A stretch of DNA of 55,281 bases from CAIOTO01 sp040389165 (lineage in GTDB: Bacteria; Pseudomonadota; Alphaproteobacteria; Paracaedibacterales; CAIOTO01), in NCBI GenBank assembly GCA_040389165.1, contig JAZKAK010000008.1:1-55281 (forward strand). Reading direction: 5' to 3'. Every line of letters starts with the position of its first letter. The first letter of the stretch is position 1. This document shows positions 8,677 through 16,389 of this stretch, piece after piece. The notes under the pieces were generated by a model. That model made no database searches and had not been told where the DNA came from. It was given only the letters and a program-made list of their open reading frames with translations. The position numbers and the translations under genes are program-made.

Positions 8677-9378
8677 CTAACTTCCTTGAATTAATTCTGC
8701 TTCAGTGAAACCAAGATTTTTATGTCCTGGGCAAAGTTTTGCTATTTCAGCCCGTAATTCTTCAATACCCAAGCGCTTTTCTGAACTTGTCACGCCTAAA
8801 ACAGGAAAAGCTGCTCCGTGTTTAGTGATTTTTGACTGTGTTTCTTCGCGGACCTTAATGAGAGCTGCAGCGCTAATTTTATCTGTTTTTGTAAGTACAA
8901 TCTGATAAGAAACGGCAGTTTCATCAAGCATCTTCATCATTTCTATGTCATTCACTTTTATACCGTGGCGACTATCTATCAATACATACACACGTTTTAG
9001 TGTAGGACGCCCAAGTAAATATTGACGAACAAGTTTCTGCCATTGCGCAACAAGTGCCTTAGGTGCTTCTGCATAGCCATAACCTGGCATATCAACTAGA
9101 ATTAATTCTTGATGAAGCTGAAAAAAGTTAAGCATTTGCGTACGTCCGGGCGTATTAGATGCACGTGCCAGTGTTTTTCGCGCGGTAAGTGCATTAATTA
9201 AGCTTGATTTGCCAACATTTGAACGACCAGCAAAAGCAATCTCAGGCAAGGAATACTCAGGTAGATCTTCTATTTTTTGCACACTTCTTAGAAAAGGACA
9301 CTCTTGTGCAAAAAGCCAATTAGCCCATTCCTGGGGATTCGCCCATCTCATGATTTTATTCTCATTAATAACTACCAA
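8677..9378 (-). CDS. engB: Ribosome-assembly GTPase EngB (YsxC/YihA)
   Basis: EngB is an essential GTPase that acts in maturation of the large ribosomal subunit. The 233-residue product carries G1 GRSNVGKSSLINAL, G2/G3 with TPGRTQ and DMPGYGYA, G4 TKTDK and G5 VTSSEKRLG, all in order. It ends the conserved rpmH-rnpA-yidD-yidC-engB block. The yidC stop codon is about 140 nt upstream, so it may have its own promoter. That gap holds a REP-like palindrome (9390-9418). The start was taken as MVVINENK; a later start at MRWANPQEW is also possible, since family members often begin close to this point. Confidence 0.96.
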   Translation of the reverse strand: MVVINENKIMRWANPQEWANWLFAQECPFLRSVQKIEDLPEYSLPEIAFAGRSNVGKSSLINALTARKTLARASNTPGRTQMLNFFQLHQELILVDMPGYGYAEAPKALVAQWQKLVRQYLLGRPTLKRVYVLIDSRHGIKVNDIEMMKMLDETAVSYQIVLTKTDKISAAALIKVREETQSKITKHGAAFPVLGVTSSEKRLGIEELRAEIAKLCPGHKNLGFTEAELIQGS

Positions 9379-9389
9379 TCTAAACTCTT

Positions 9390-9418
9390 GTCATTCTCGG
9401 GCCTGATCCGAGTATGAC
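9390..9418. repeat. REP-like palindrome between yidC and engB
   Basis: GTCATTCTCGG (9390-9400) faces CCGAGTATGAC (9408-9418), with 10 of 11 positions pairing around a 7-base loop. The terminal GTCAT/ATGAC is shared with palindromes at 148-169, 16203-16302 and 42310-42399. It probably belongs to a dispersed extragenic repeat family. Confidence 0.65.
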
Positions 9419-9520
9419 TACTATTTGTAAATGCATCTGTTTGCTAAGCATCATCTATATTTTATTTATTAATCTACACAGAACCTCAGATCAAGCCAGA
9501 GGATTACAAAGAAGTATTTT

Positions 9521-11281
9521 TTATCTTTTTTTACGTGTATTTACAGCGCGCTTAGCCTTATCAAGTGTCGAGCTGTGGTTAATATAAAGCTGCTGCAAAA
9601 TTGTCAGAATATTGCTCCATGCCCAATAAATTACCAAACCAGCAGGAAATGATGCAAACAGATACGTAAACATAACAGGCATAATCATCATAATTTTTGC
9701 TTGCTGTGGATCTGCTGGCTGCGGCCCCAGTTTTTGTTGCAGAACCATTGTTGCACCCATAATGAGAGGCCAAGCGCCAATCATCAAAAATGCAGGTGGC
9801 GTCCATGGAATTAAACCAAAAAGGTTAAAGACAGTTGTTGGATCTATCGCTGCTAAGTCATGTATCCAACCAAAGAATGGTGCATGCCGCATTTCGATGG
9901 TTACAAAAAATACTTTGTATAAACAAAAGAAAATCGGTGCTTGAACCAACATTGGCAAACAGCCAGACATTGGATTTGCATTTTCTGATTTATATAGATT
10001 CATCAGCTCTTGATTCATACGCGTTTTATCATGGGCATAAAGTACTTTAAGTTTCTCCATCTTTGGTTGAAGATCTTTCATACGTGCCATAGAACGGTGT
10101 GATTTATTAGCAAGTGGAAACAACATTGCTTTAAACAAAATGGTTAGCAATAAAATAGCCAAACCAAAGTTACCTAGAATTTTATGAAAGAAATCAAGCA
10201 CATAAAATAAAGGCTTTGTTAGAAAATAGAACCACCCAAAATCAACAGCAAGATCAAAACGATCAAACCCTTGTGTTTTCTCATAAGCATCTAAAAGACT
10301 TAATACTTTTGCGCCTGCATACAGATGGTGCACTGTTTCTGTTGCTTTGCCAGCAGTCAATGTAATTTGGGGCGTCATAACTTTCGTCTGATATATCTTT
10401 AGATGCTCGGGTAGTGGAAAATCACTTTTTGGTGACACGTCATCATAAGAACATTGAGTGGCGGTCGTTTGCGAAGGAATTAAGGCCACAAGCCAATATT
10501 TATCAGTAAAGCCAATCCAGCCACCTGTTGTCGATTCTTGAATATGTGCTTTTTTTTCTATATCACTATAGGAAACTTCAGACAAAGCCTGATTAAACAC
10601 CCCCACTCCGCCTTCATGAAGCACAAAGAACCCACTTGTTTTAGGCGTTCCATAACGCGTTACTTGACCAACTTGTTGTATAACAACATCAGAAGAGCTT
10701 GTATTGATCACATTGTCTGTGATAGTAAATAGATAGTTTTCATCAACCTTAATTGTGCGCTTGAAATGAAGCCCCTTACCATTATCAAAGATTAGGTTTA
10801 ATGGTTTTGATGGCGTTAACTCAGCAGATTTATCTCCACCCTCGACTTTCCAAACGGTGTCTTTATTAGGGCAAACAGCATTTCCGTGCCCAACCCAATC
10901 AAAAGCGGCTGTGTAGGCCCCTTTTGTTTTATGTGGCGTTAACAAAACAACATTAGCACTATTCTTTTCTGTAGTTTCTTGGTATTGCGTTAGCTCAACA
11001 TCATCAATGAGTGCACCTTTGAGACGAATAGAACCTTTTATATGTGGAGTATTGATAGCAATGCGTACATCTTCGCGTAGCGCAGTTTCACGAGGCAATT
11101 CAATGTCAGATGCACCTATCAGTGTATTGAGGGGCGCTAGAGATGCACTTGATTGCGCAGTAGACGATGATATATGTTGAGGGGTTGGCTGTATTTTCTT
11201 ACTTGTATAAAAATAATCAAACCCCCAGAAAATAGCGATACTCGCAACGACAGCAATTATTAAATTTTTTTGATCATTCAT
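9521..11281 (-). CDS. yidC: Membrane protein insertase YidC
   Basis: YidC inserts and folds inner-membrane proteins, alone or with SecYEG. The 586-residue product has an N-terminal membrane anchor (LIIAVVASIAIFWGFDYF), a large periplasmic domain (about 60-340) and a conserved five-helix core from FGWFYFLTKPLFYVLDFF onward. A positively charged residue sits in the hydrophilic groove (LLTILFKAMLFPLANKSH; here Lys, where E. coli has Arg). SGCLPMLVQAPIFFCLYKVF and FPAGLVIYWAWSNILTILQQ are family signatures. It ends with a basic tail (KRAVNTRKKR) that can contact the ribosome. yidD lies upstream, rnpA before that and engB downstream, which is the usual order. Confidence 0.97.
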   Translation of the reverse strand: MNDQKNLIIAVVASIAIFWGFDYFYTSKKIQPTPQHISSSTAQSSASLAPLNTLIGASDIELPRETALREDVRIAINTPHIKGSIRLKGALIDDVELTQYQETTEKNSANVVLLTPHKTKGAYTAAFDWVGHGNAVCPNKDTVWKVEGGDKSAELTPSKPLNLIFDNGKGLHFKRTIKVDENYLFTITDNVINTSSSDVVIQQVGQVTRYGTPKTSGFFVLHEGGVGVFNQALSEVSYSDIEKKAHIQESTTGGWIGFTDKYWLVALIPSQTTATQCSYDDVSPKSDFPLPEHLKIYQTKVMTPQITLTAGKATETVHHLYAGAKVLSLLDAYEKTQGFDRFDLAVDFGWFYFLTKPLFYVLDFFHKILGNFGLAILLLTILFKAMLFPLANKSHRSMARMKDLQPKMEKLKVLYAHDKTRMNQELMNLYKSENANPMSGCLPMLVQAPIFFCLYKVFFVTIEMRHAPFFGWIHDLAAIDPTTVFNLFGLIPWTPPAFLMIGAWPLIMGATMVLQQKLGPQPADPQQAKIMMIMPVMFTYLFASFPAGLVIYWAWSNILTILQQLYINHSSTLDKAKRAVNTRKKR

Positions 11282-11359
11282 GGGATGTAAACACTTAAAC
11301 GTTGAACTGTTGAAATTAAGAAAAGAACTATAATAACATCGCTTATTTGATGAATAAAG

Positions 11360-11653
11360 TTATTTTGTGAGAGATGTCGAAGTTGGCAAATTAATTGCAT
11401 TGGCAATATTCTGCGTAACTTCTGGCACTGGATCATACCCAAAAGTAGGTCCCAATTGCTTAGCAAGTTTTTCATATGGGTGGCATCTAAGCAGGCGTTT
11501 CACAAAAAATAATAAACCACGACTTAAACCATGGGTTTCAATTGCGTGAATAGCGTACCTAGAACAGGTGGGTTCGAAACGACAACGTGGAGGAAAGAGC
11601 GGAGAGACAACCCAGCGATACACATGAATTAAGTTAATAATTAAACGCGCCAT
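11360..11653 (-). CDS. yidD: Membrane protein insertion efficiency factor YidD
   Basis: YidD is a small amphipathic protein on the cytoplasmic face of the inner membrane that helps YidC-dependent insertion. The 97-residue sequence shows the conserved core YRWVVSPLFPPRCRFEPTCS, then RYAIHAIETHG and RLLRCHPY. The cysteines of the C-R-F-x-P-T-C-S motif are the family hallmark. It lies between rnpA (34 nt away) and yidC (about 78 nt away). The C-terminal tail after GPTFGYDPVP is not conserved in the family. Confidence 0.96.
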   Translation of the reverse strand: MARLIINLIHVYRWVVSPLFPPRCRFEPTCSRYAIHAIETHGLSRGLLFFVKRLLRCHPYEKLAKQLGPTFGYDPVPEVTQNIANAINLPTSTSLTK

Positions 11654-11689
11654 CAGGGCTCCTATTAGAAAAATAAAACAACTTGTTTA

Positions 11690-12055
11690 TCAGCGAGCTT
11701 TTAAGCGCCGTAGGCAATTTCGAACAGCATCTTTAAAGTCTTTAATCAGTTCAGTATAGCCACACGTGACAGTAGCCGGAATAGCTATTAACACAAAATC
11801 ACCAGAAAAATTTGGAAATTCAGATAAGACGAGTGGTAACTCATTGCGAACTAATTCACGCATTCGTCGTTTTCCACGATTACGACAAACTGCATTACCT
11901 GTCTTCTTACTCGCAGTATAACCTGCACGAACGTGTTTAATATTCTCTGACTTATTAGAAAAACACTGCACCCAAATAGTATTCGTACGGGTGGTATTTC
12001 TGACCTGCGCCGCCCTTACAAACTCGGATCGCTTCTTAAGGGTAGCGTATGTCAT
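11690..12055 (-). CDS. rnpA: Ribonuclease P protein component
   Basis: RnpA binds the catalytic RNA of RNase P and helps mature the 5' ends of tRNAs. The 121-residue basic protein has the N-terminal LKKRSEFVR segment and the diagnostic RNR motif in AVCRNRGKRRMRELVR, both lining the pre-tRNA leader cleft. It starts 9 nt after the rpmH stop codon, and the two are surely cotranscribed. The length is usual for the family. Confidence 0.96.
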   Translation of the reverse strand: MTYATLKKRSEFVRAAQVRNTTRTNTIWVQCFSNKSENIKHVRAGYTASKKTGNAVCRNRGKRRMRELVRNELPLVLSEFPNFSGDFVLIAIPATVTCGYTELIKDFKDAVRNCLRRLKAR

Positions 12056-12064
12056 AGCAGATAC

Positions 12065-12199
12065 TTAAGCTGATAAACGCTTACGTCCTTGTGCACGGCG
12101 TCTGTTGATCACATTGCGACCGCCTGGAGTTGCCATACGTGCACGAAAACCGTGACGGCGTTTGCGAACGAGATTGCTTGGTTGATATGTACGTTTCAT
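12065..12199 (-). CDS. rpmH: 50S ribosomal protein L34
   Basis: This 44-codon gene encodes L34, the smallest large-subunit protein. It starts MKRTYQPSNLVRKRRHGF and ends RRRAQGRKRLSA, which is the whole family pattern. The start ATG is at 12197-12199, preceded by an AGAGGA ribosome-binding site about 9 nt upstream. rnpA follows after 9 nt. Unlike in many bacteria, dnaA is not beside it; upstream is a broken glycosyltransferase-like gene. Confidence 0.98.
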   Translation of the reverse strand: MKRTYQPSNLVRKRRHGFRARMATPGGRNVINRRRAQGRKRLSA

Positions 12200-12306
12200 A
12201 AGATAGATCCTCTTTTGATCATAATTTTGTTTGAACTATAACATGGCTTGCGTGTTAATGGAATCATAAAAGTAAGGAAAATGTATGAATTCAACACGAA
12301 AAGGCC

Positions 12307-13296
12307 TTATTGGTTTGATGAAGCTGCTGTTTTTTTGAGTCTTTTTTGTATATTTGTTAAATGGGTGAGCGCAAAATCTCTGAACATACGAAAAATCTTA
12401 GAATTGACCAACCTTCCTTCCGACCAACTAACGTGCTTTAAAAGGCAAGGCAGCAGAGAGTTTTGTGGGTTTATATTTGGTCGTCTGTGATGCCATTCTA
12501 GAAATTTACCAAAAGCTTTTGAAGGCATAGCATAAACACCATTGGGGTATTTATAAGCTGTCAATCCCAATAATACCTGTTCTCCTTGGGGCTGCCTAAT
12601 TAACTGCTTTTGCTCGCAATAACCCAGCCATTTCTCTATAAATGCTCGAGCATTTGCATTGTTTTTAATGGCTATAAATCCAGCAGCAAGTGGCTTTATA
12701 TGCTCTCCTTCATTCAGAGATATTTCGATTTCTTTTATGTACTTTTTATCTATCATATCTTCAAGATGAGGTTTTTGAGACATTGCAGAATCATCTGAAA
12801 TTACCACATCCATTTTTTGAAAAACTTCAAAAAGCGTAAGAAGATCCTCTTACAAAGTATACCCAACATCCAAATAAATTATAATGCTATCTTCTGGCAT
12901 CATCTTCATCGTTTGAAGAATGATCTGTGGCTTCCACAACCAATACCCAACGCCATATTTTTCTTTAAGAATATGCTCATTCTTTTTGTAAAAATCAGGA
13001 TCAATCATATCTCGTCTATATAAAATGAACTGATCAATGCCTTTATTCAAAGCTGAAAAAGTTTGAAAATTTTGATTCTTATAAAAAATTTCATGACCAT
13101 CTGCATATGATATTAAGGTCACCGGTAATCTTGGTTTGAATTCCGTACTGTTTATCTCTACGCAGCTTTCTTTATCAATAGATTCCATTGATATGTCAGT
13201 AAAGACAACCCAAATAGCAAGGCTGTACACTAACTTCAGCATTAAGGCAAAAATACCTATGAGAAAAACTTTTAGCGCAATAGCTTTATAATTCAC
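12307..13296 (-). pseudogene. Glycosyltransferase-like GYWLWKP protein, split by an in-frame TAA
   Basis: Two open segments, 12850-13296 and 12307-12813, are in the same frame. They are separated only by a TAA at 12850-12852 and 12 sense codons, so together they form one 330-codon gene. The N-terminal part has a membrane anchor (about 5-32) and then YGVGYWLWKPQIILQT and EDSIIIYLDVG. This resembles the nucleotide-sugar-binding half of bacterial capsule or GT32-like proteins, where a WKP motif is followed by a D-x-G/D motif. The C-terminal part (AAGFIAIKNNANARAFIEKWLGYCEQ, GEQVLLGL, HHRRP) matches the second half of such proteins. The stop falls directly after the D-x-G segment, so the upstream product alone should be inactive. 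A recent nonsense mutation is the simplest reading; a sequencing error cannot be excluded. The family name is tentative. Confidence 0.72.
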
Positions 13297-13323
13297 AACA
13301 AATCTTCTTTCTTTAAAGAATTG

Positions 13324-14079
13324 TTAACAATTATCGTTTGGTAACAACAGTTTTAACTTACGTCCCGAAACTTCTTGAATCTCACCAATTTTCAAAGCAT
13401 CAAGTAAAAATGGTCCGTAGCTAAGGCGAATCAAGCGATTAACAGACAAACCTAAATGATTCATAACTTTGCGAATCTCACGGTTTTTACCTTCTGTAAG
13501 AGTTACTAACAGCCACGTATTGCGTCCGCCAACATCACGCGGATCAAAATCAACATCAATGCTGTCGTAATGCATCCCTTCGATAGTAATACCATTCTTA
13601 AGCGCAATCAGCTGATTAACTGGTAACGTGTCACCGTACACGCGAACGCGATAGCAGCGTTTCCAACCCGTTTGAGGCGCTTCTGCATAATGCGCAAAAC
13701 TTCCTTGATTTGTCAGTAGGATCAGACCTTCTGAATTCAAGTCAAGCCGGCCTACAGAAACAACATGTGGCAACCGTGCTGCCTTTGCAGCATCAAATAC
13801 CGTTGGCCGTCCTTCGGGGTCTCGATGCGTTGTAATAACGCCTGGAGGTTTGTAATAAAGCCAAATACGAAGGCGATCAGGTAGATCAATCGGTTTGTTA
13901 TCGACGGTAACGTGATCTTTGTCTAAATCAACAAACGTTGTTACTTCTGTTGCAAGTTTACCATTAACAGCAACGTGACCAGACTGAATAAGCACTTCAG
14001 CTTGACGGCGTGACGCGATGCCACATTGCGCAAGAACTTTTGCAAGTCTTGTGCCGGTTTCTTTCGTTGTTTCTGTCAT
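13324..14079 (-). CDS. rRNA pseudouridine synthase of the RsuA/RluB/RluE/RluF family
   Basis: The enzyme isomerises specific uridines in ribosomal RNA. The 251-residue product has an N-terminal S4 RNA-binding domain (RLAKVLAQCGIASRRQAE...GHVAVNGK) and a catalytic domain with the nucleophile Asp in GRLDLNSEGLILLTNQG. It also has the family segments KPPGVITTHRDPEGRPTVFD and LTEGKNREIRKVMNHLGLSVNRLIRLSYGP. RluB is the most likely member because of the S4 domain and RD-PEGR-TV. The long C-terminal tail of E. coli RluB is absent. Its start overlaps the stop of the upstream amidotransferase gene in an ATGA junction, so the two are cotranscribed. Confidence 0.92.
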   Translation of the reverse strand: MTETTKETGTRLAKVLAQCGIASRRQAEVLIQSGHVAVNGKLATEVTTFVDLDKDHVTVDNKPIDLPDRLRIWLYYKPPGVITTHRDPEGRPTVFDAAKAARLPHVVSVGRLDLNSEGLILLTNQGSFAHYAEAPQTGWKRCYRVRVYGDTLPVNQLIALKNGITIEGMHYDSIDVDFDPRDVGGRNTWLLVTLTEGKNREIRKVMNHLGLSVNRLIRLSYGPFLLDALKIGEIQEVSGRKLKLLLPNDNC

Positions 14080-14822
14080 GAGCGTGATGATTCGATAAAT
14101 GATTTAAAAATGTTAATATCCACTTCACTGAGTAAAAATTCGGGATGCCATTGAATGCCAACCACAAAAGGGTGTTCTGTTGATTCGAACGCTTCGATAA
14201 GTGTATCATCTGCGAGTGCGCTTGCCTTTAAATCAGAGCCAAGACGATCAACGGCTTGATGATGCACGCTGTTAACGCCGCAACTCTCTGTTGAACAAAG
14301 TGCTGCTAATTTAGTACCTGCAACAAAATTGACGTTATGCGCTGTTAGAAAAGCGCGCATCTTAGGACTATGATTAATATCAGGTGTATTTTGATTAACA
14401 AAGGTATCTGGTAAATGCTGGTGCAGCGTTCCGCCAAAGACAACATTCAGTAACTGCATCCCACCACAAATACCCAAAATAGGTTTTCCAGCTGCTAAAA
14501 AGGCTTTGCAAAGCGCTACTTCAAAGGCTGTGCGTGAATGTTTTACTAAAACAGAAGGATGTATATCTTTAGCGCCATACAAAGTAGGATCCACATCAAA
14601 GCCGCCGCCTGTGATCAACAAACCATCCAGTAATGCGGCATAATCATCCACAAGATTCATATGGTATGAAAGATTTAGAGGTAAACCCCCAGCCATTTCA
14701 ATAGCGGATGCATAACGGTAGCGAAGTGCATACCATGGCTCTAAATTAAACCATGCCCCCTGCTCTTCCTGGGATGGATCAACAAAATCAAGTGTGATAC
14801 CAATACGAGGTTTATTTTTCAT
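14076..14822 (-). CDS. Class I glutamine amidotransferase, PuuD-like (peptidase C26)
   Basis: Enzymes of this type hydrolyse gamma-glutamyl bonds; PuuD acts on gamma-glutamyl-GABA in putrescine breakdown. The 248-residue product has the catalytic Cys in ILGICGGMQLLNVVFGG and the His-Glu pair in GIQWHPEF. The early segment LLDGLLITGGGFDVDPTLYG is typical of peptidase C26. No putrescine pathway genes are nearby, so the substrate is unknown. The start overlaps the lipoprotein gene by 11 nt, and the stop overlaps the pseudouridine synthase, giving a three-gene operon. Confidence 0.88.
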   Translation of the reverse strand: MKNKPRIGITLDFVDPSQEEQGAWFNLEPWYALRYRYASAIEMAGGLPLNLSYHMNLVDDYAALLDGLLITGGGFDVDPTLYGAKDIHPSVLVKHSRTAFEVALCKAFLAAGKPILGICGGMQLLNVVFGGTLHQHLPDTFVNQNTPDINHSPKMRAFLTAHNVNFVAGTKLAALCSTESCGVNSVHHQAVDRLGSDLKASALADDTLIEAFESTEHPFVVGIQWHPEFLLSEVDINIFKSFIESSRS

Positions 14823-14952
14823 GAGAAGTTACTGTGCTTGTATTGGGGTATGTACGCGGATATGAATCATGCACTTCGGGAGTTGGATCTGATATTCGAC
14901 CGCAGCCAACCAGAAAAAAAATAGCAAGGACTAAACTAACAAGACTATTCAT
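14812..14952 (-). CDS. Small lipoprotein (LptM/YifL-like)
   Basis: A 46-residue precursor starts at ATG 14950-14952, 18 nt after the tRNA-Val gene. It has a signal peptide, then the lipobox LVGC and a short tail, GRISDPTPEVHDSYPRTYP. Alphaproteobacteria and others have similar tiny lipoproteins with C-G-x-x-x-D-P and a Tyr-Pro-rich end. In enterobacteria the analogue LptM assists LptD maturation. The assignment rests on the lipobox and overall shape only. A longer reading frame extends back through the tRNA but is surely not used. Confidence 0.7.
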   Translation of the reverse strand: MNSLVSLVLAIFFLVGCGRISDPTPEVHDSYPRTYPNTSTVTSHEK

Positions 14953-14969
14953 GGTTTTTTTCTGAAAAA

Positions 14970-15044
14970 TGGTGGGTGATGAAGGGATTGAACCTCCGAC
15001 CCTCTCGGTGTAAACGAGACGCTCTACCGCTGAGCTAATCACCC
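14970..15044 (-). tRNA. tRNA-Val (anticodon UAC)
   Basis: The minus strand folds into a standard 75-nt tRNA. The acceptor arms GGGTGAT and ATCACCC pair perfectly and are followed by A and an encoded CCA. The anticodon stem-loop CTCGTTTACACCGAG gives UAC. The D arm TTAGCTCAGCGGTAGAGC and the T loop TTCAATC are present. It lies between the hup terminator and the small lipoprotein gene. Confidence 0.98.
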
Positions 15045-15055
15045 ATTTTTATGTG

Positions 15056-15081
15056 TAAAAAGAAGCCCTGCTAACAGGACT
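15056..15081 (-). terminator. Rho-independent terminator after hup
   Basis: On the minus strand AGTCCTG pairs with CAGGGCT around a TTAG loop (15064-15081), and TCTTTTT follows. It lies 43 nt past the hup stop codon and in front of tRNA-Val. Confidence 0.8.
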
Positions 15082-15123
15082 CCCTATATTTAGCACTGTT
15101 TTTTTTTGGATGCAAGAACTTTA

Positions 15124-15414
15124 TTAAAGTCCAACAGCATCTTTTAGTTGTTTACCAGGACGGAATTTTGGAATTGCTTTTTCAGCAATTTGAATTTTCT
15201 CCCCCGTACGTGGGTTGCGACCTTCACCAGCAGGACGCTTGGTGACACCGAATGTTCCAAAACCAAGCAAACGAACCTCGTCACCTGACTTAAGAGCATG
15301 CGTGATAGATGCAAGTACAGCATCAACTGCGCGTTCTGAATCTGGGGTCTTAAGACCTGTTGAGGCAGCAACGCTATTTATAAGATCAACTCTGTTCACA
15401 ACTGAACCTTTCAT
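15124..15414 (-). CDS. DNA-binding protein HU
   Basis: HU is a dimeric, histone-like protein that bends and compacts DNA. The 96-residue product has the whole family pattern: N-terminal helices (VNRVDLINSVAASTGL), the signature GFGTFGVTKRPAGEGRNPRTGE in the DNA-binding arm region and a C-terminal PKFRPGKQLKDAV. The arm tip Arg-Asn-Pro is intact. It ends in a clear terminator. The start MKGSVVNR was taken; a GTG five codons further in is also possible. HU and IHF are hard to separate from sequence alone, but RNPRTGE with a short C terminus favours HU. Confidence 0.95.
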   Translation of the reverse strand: MKGSVVNRVDLINSVAASTGLKTPDSERAVDAVLASITHALKSGDEVRLLGFGTFGVTKRPAGEGRNPRTGEKIQIAEKAIPKFRPGKQLKDAVGL

Positions 15415-15495
15415 ATGTGGATGTTATACACAAAGTGTACAAAGTGCCATTTTTACAGGTCAACAAGTTTTCTTGGGGAAATACTAATAAATGGT

Positions 15496-16167
15496 TTATT
15501 TCTGCACTTTTCCGACAAAACAGGTAGGTATTGTTGCACAAAAAGCACAAATGATTTCATCAAGTGTGGCGGTTAAGCCAATATCACGTAATGAAGTTAC
15601 CCCAAAATCAGAAATTCCACATGGAACAATGTTGTTGTAATGAGTGAGATTTGGTTCAATATTAAACGATAAGCCGTGCCAAGTTATACCATGTGTCACA
15701 CGAACGCCAATCGCCGCAATTTTAGATTCTTTTTTGGTTTCAGGGGGCCGAACCCATACGCCAATTCTATCGGCGTATAATGCACCTTCAACTCCATGGA
15801 TTTTTAGTACACTTAGAATCCAGTATTCAAGCGTTTTTACGTATTTACGCACATCCAGTGAAATTTTTCTAAGGTCTACCAAACAATAAATTATCAATTG
15901 TCCTGGCCCATGATACGTGTATTGCCCCCCCCTTCCCGCTTCGTACACAGGAAATTCATCTGGCTTTAATAAATCCTTTTCCTTTGCACTTGTGCCAGCC
16001 GTATAAAGTGAAGGATGTTCTAAAAACCACAAAAGCCCTGAAGCTTTTTCTTCATGTATTGCGGCGATACGCATTTGCATTTTTTCAATAGCAAATTGAT
16101 AGTTCACAGGTTCCTTGGCTATTTCTATTTCAAGTGGAAAATGCGGAACAATTGATTTATGTAGCAT
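15496..16167 (-). CDS. lipB: Octanoyltransferase LipB
   Basis: LipB moves octanoyl from acyl carrier protein to the lipoyl domains of dehydrogenase complexes, the first step of lipoate synthesis. The 223-residue product shows GRGGQYTYHGPGQLIIYCLVDL, the core GITWHGLSFNI and the catalytic Cys in NNIVPCGISDFGVTSL; a Lys in the KIAAIGV strand completes the catalytic pair. It links to Lpd (27233), which uses lipoyl complexes. The upstream gap holds an inverted repeat (16203-16302). Confidence 0.96.
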   Translation of the reverse strand: MLHKSIVPHFPLEIEIAKEPVNYQFAIEKMQMRIAAIHEEKASGLLWFLEHPSLYTAGTSAKEKDLLKPDEFPVYEAGRGGQYTYHGPGQLIIYCLVDLRKISLDVRKYVKTLEYWILSVLKIHGVEGALYADRIGVWVRPPETKKESKIAAIGVRVTHGITWHGLSFNIEPNLTHYNNIVPCGISDFGVTSLRDIGLTATLDEIICAFCATIPTCFVGKVQK

Positions 16168-16202
16168 TAGATGCTACCCGTCAGTTTTTTGAAATAGTCC
16201 TT

Positions 16203-16302
16203 GTCATTCCCGCGGAGGCAGAAATCCAGAAAAAGCGTTTTCAAAAACGTTAAGTTTGCGGCAGATTTAAGCAGCCTGGATCCCCGCCTTCGTGAGGATG
16301 AC
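16203..16302. repeat. REP-like inverted repeat between lipB and the GspE-like gene
   Basis: A 27-base arm at 16203-16229 (starts GTCATTCC, ends ATCCAG) is repeated inverted at 16276-16302 (starts CTGGATCC, ends GATGAC). I count seven differences, all transitions, so most can still form G-U pairs in RNA. The 46-bp centre is AT-rich. It lies between two divergently transcribed genes. Confidence 0.75.
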
Positions 16303-16389
16303 GTTGAGAAGAATAAAAATGTCGGGTAGCGTGGTAACATTATTCACACGTAATTTCAGTTTTGCCTATCATAGCACTTCCTATATCCA

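Noticed and set aside
12850..12852. TAA read as a recoded sense codon
   Set aside because: All other genes in the window use TAA as a stop, so a nonsense change or error is simpler.
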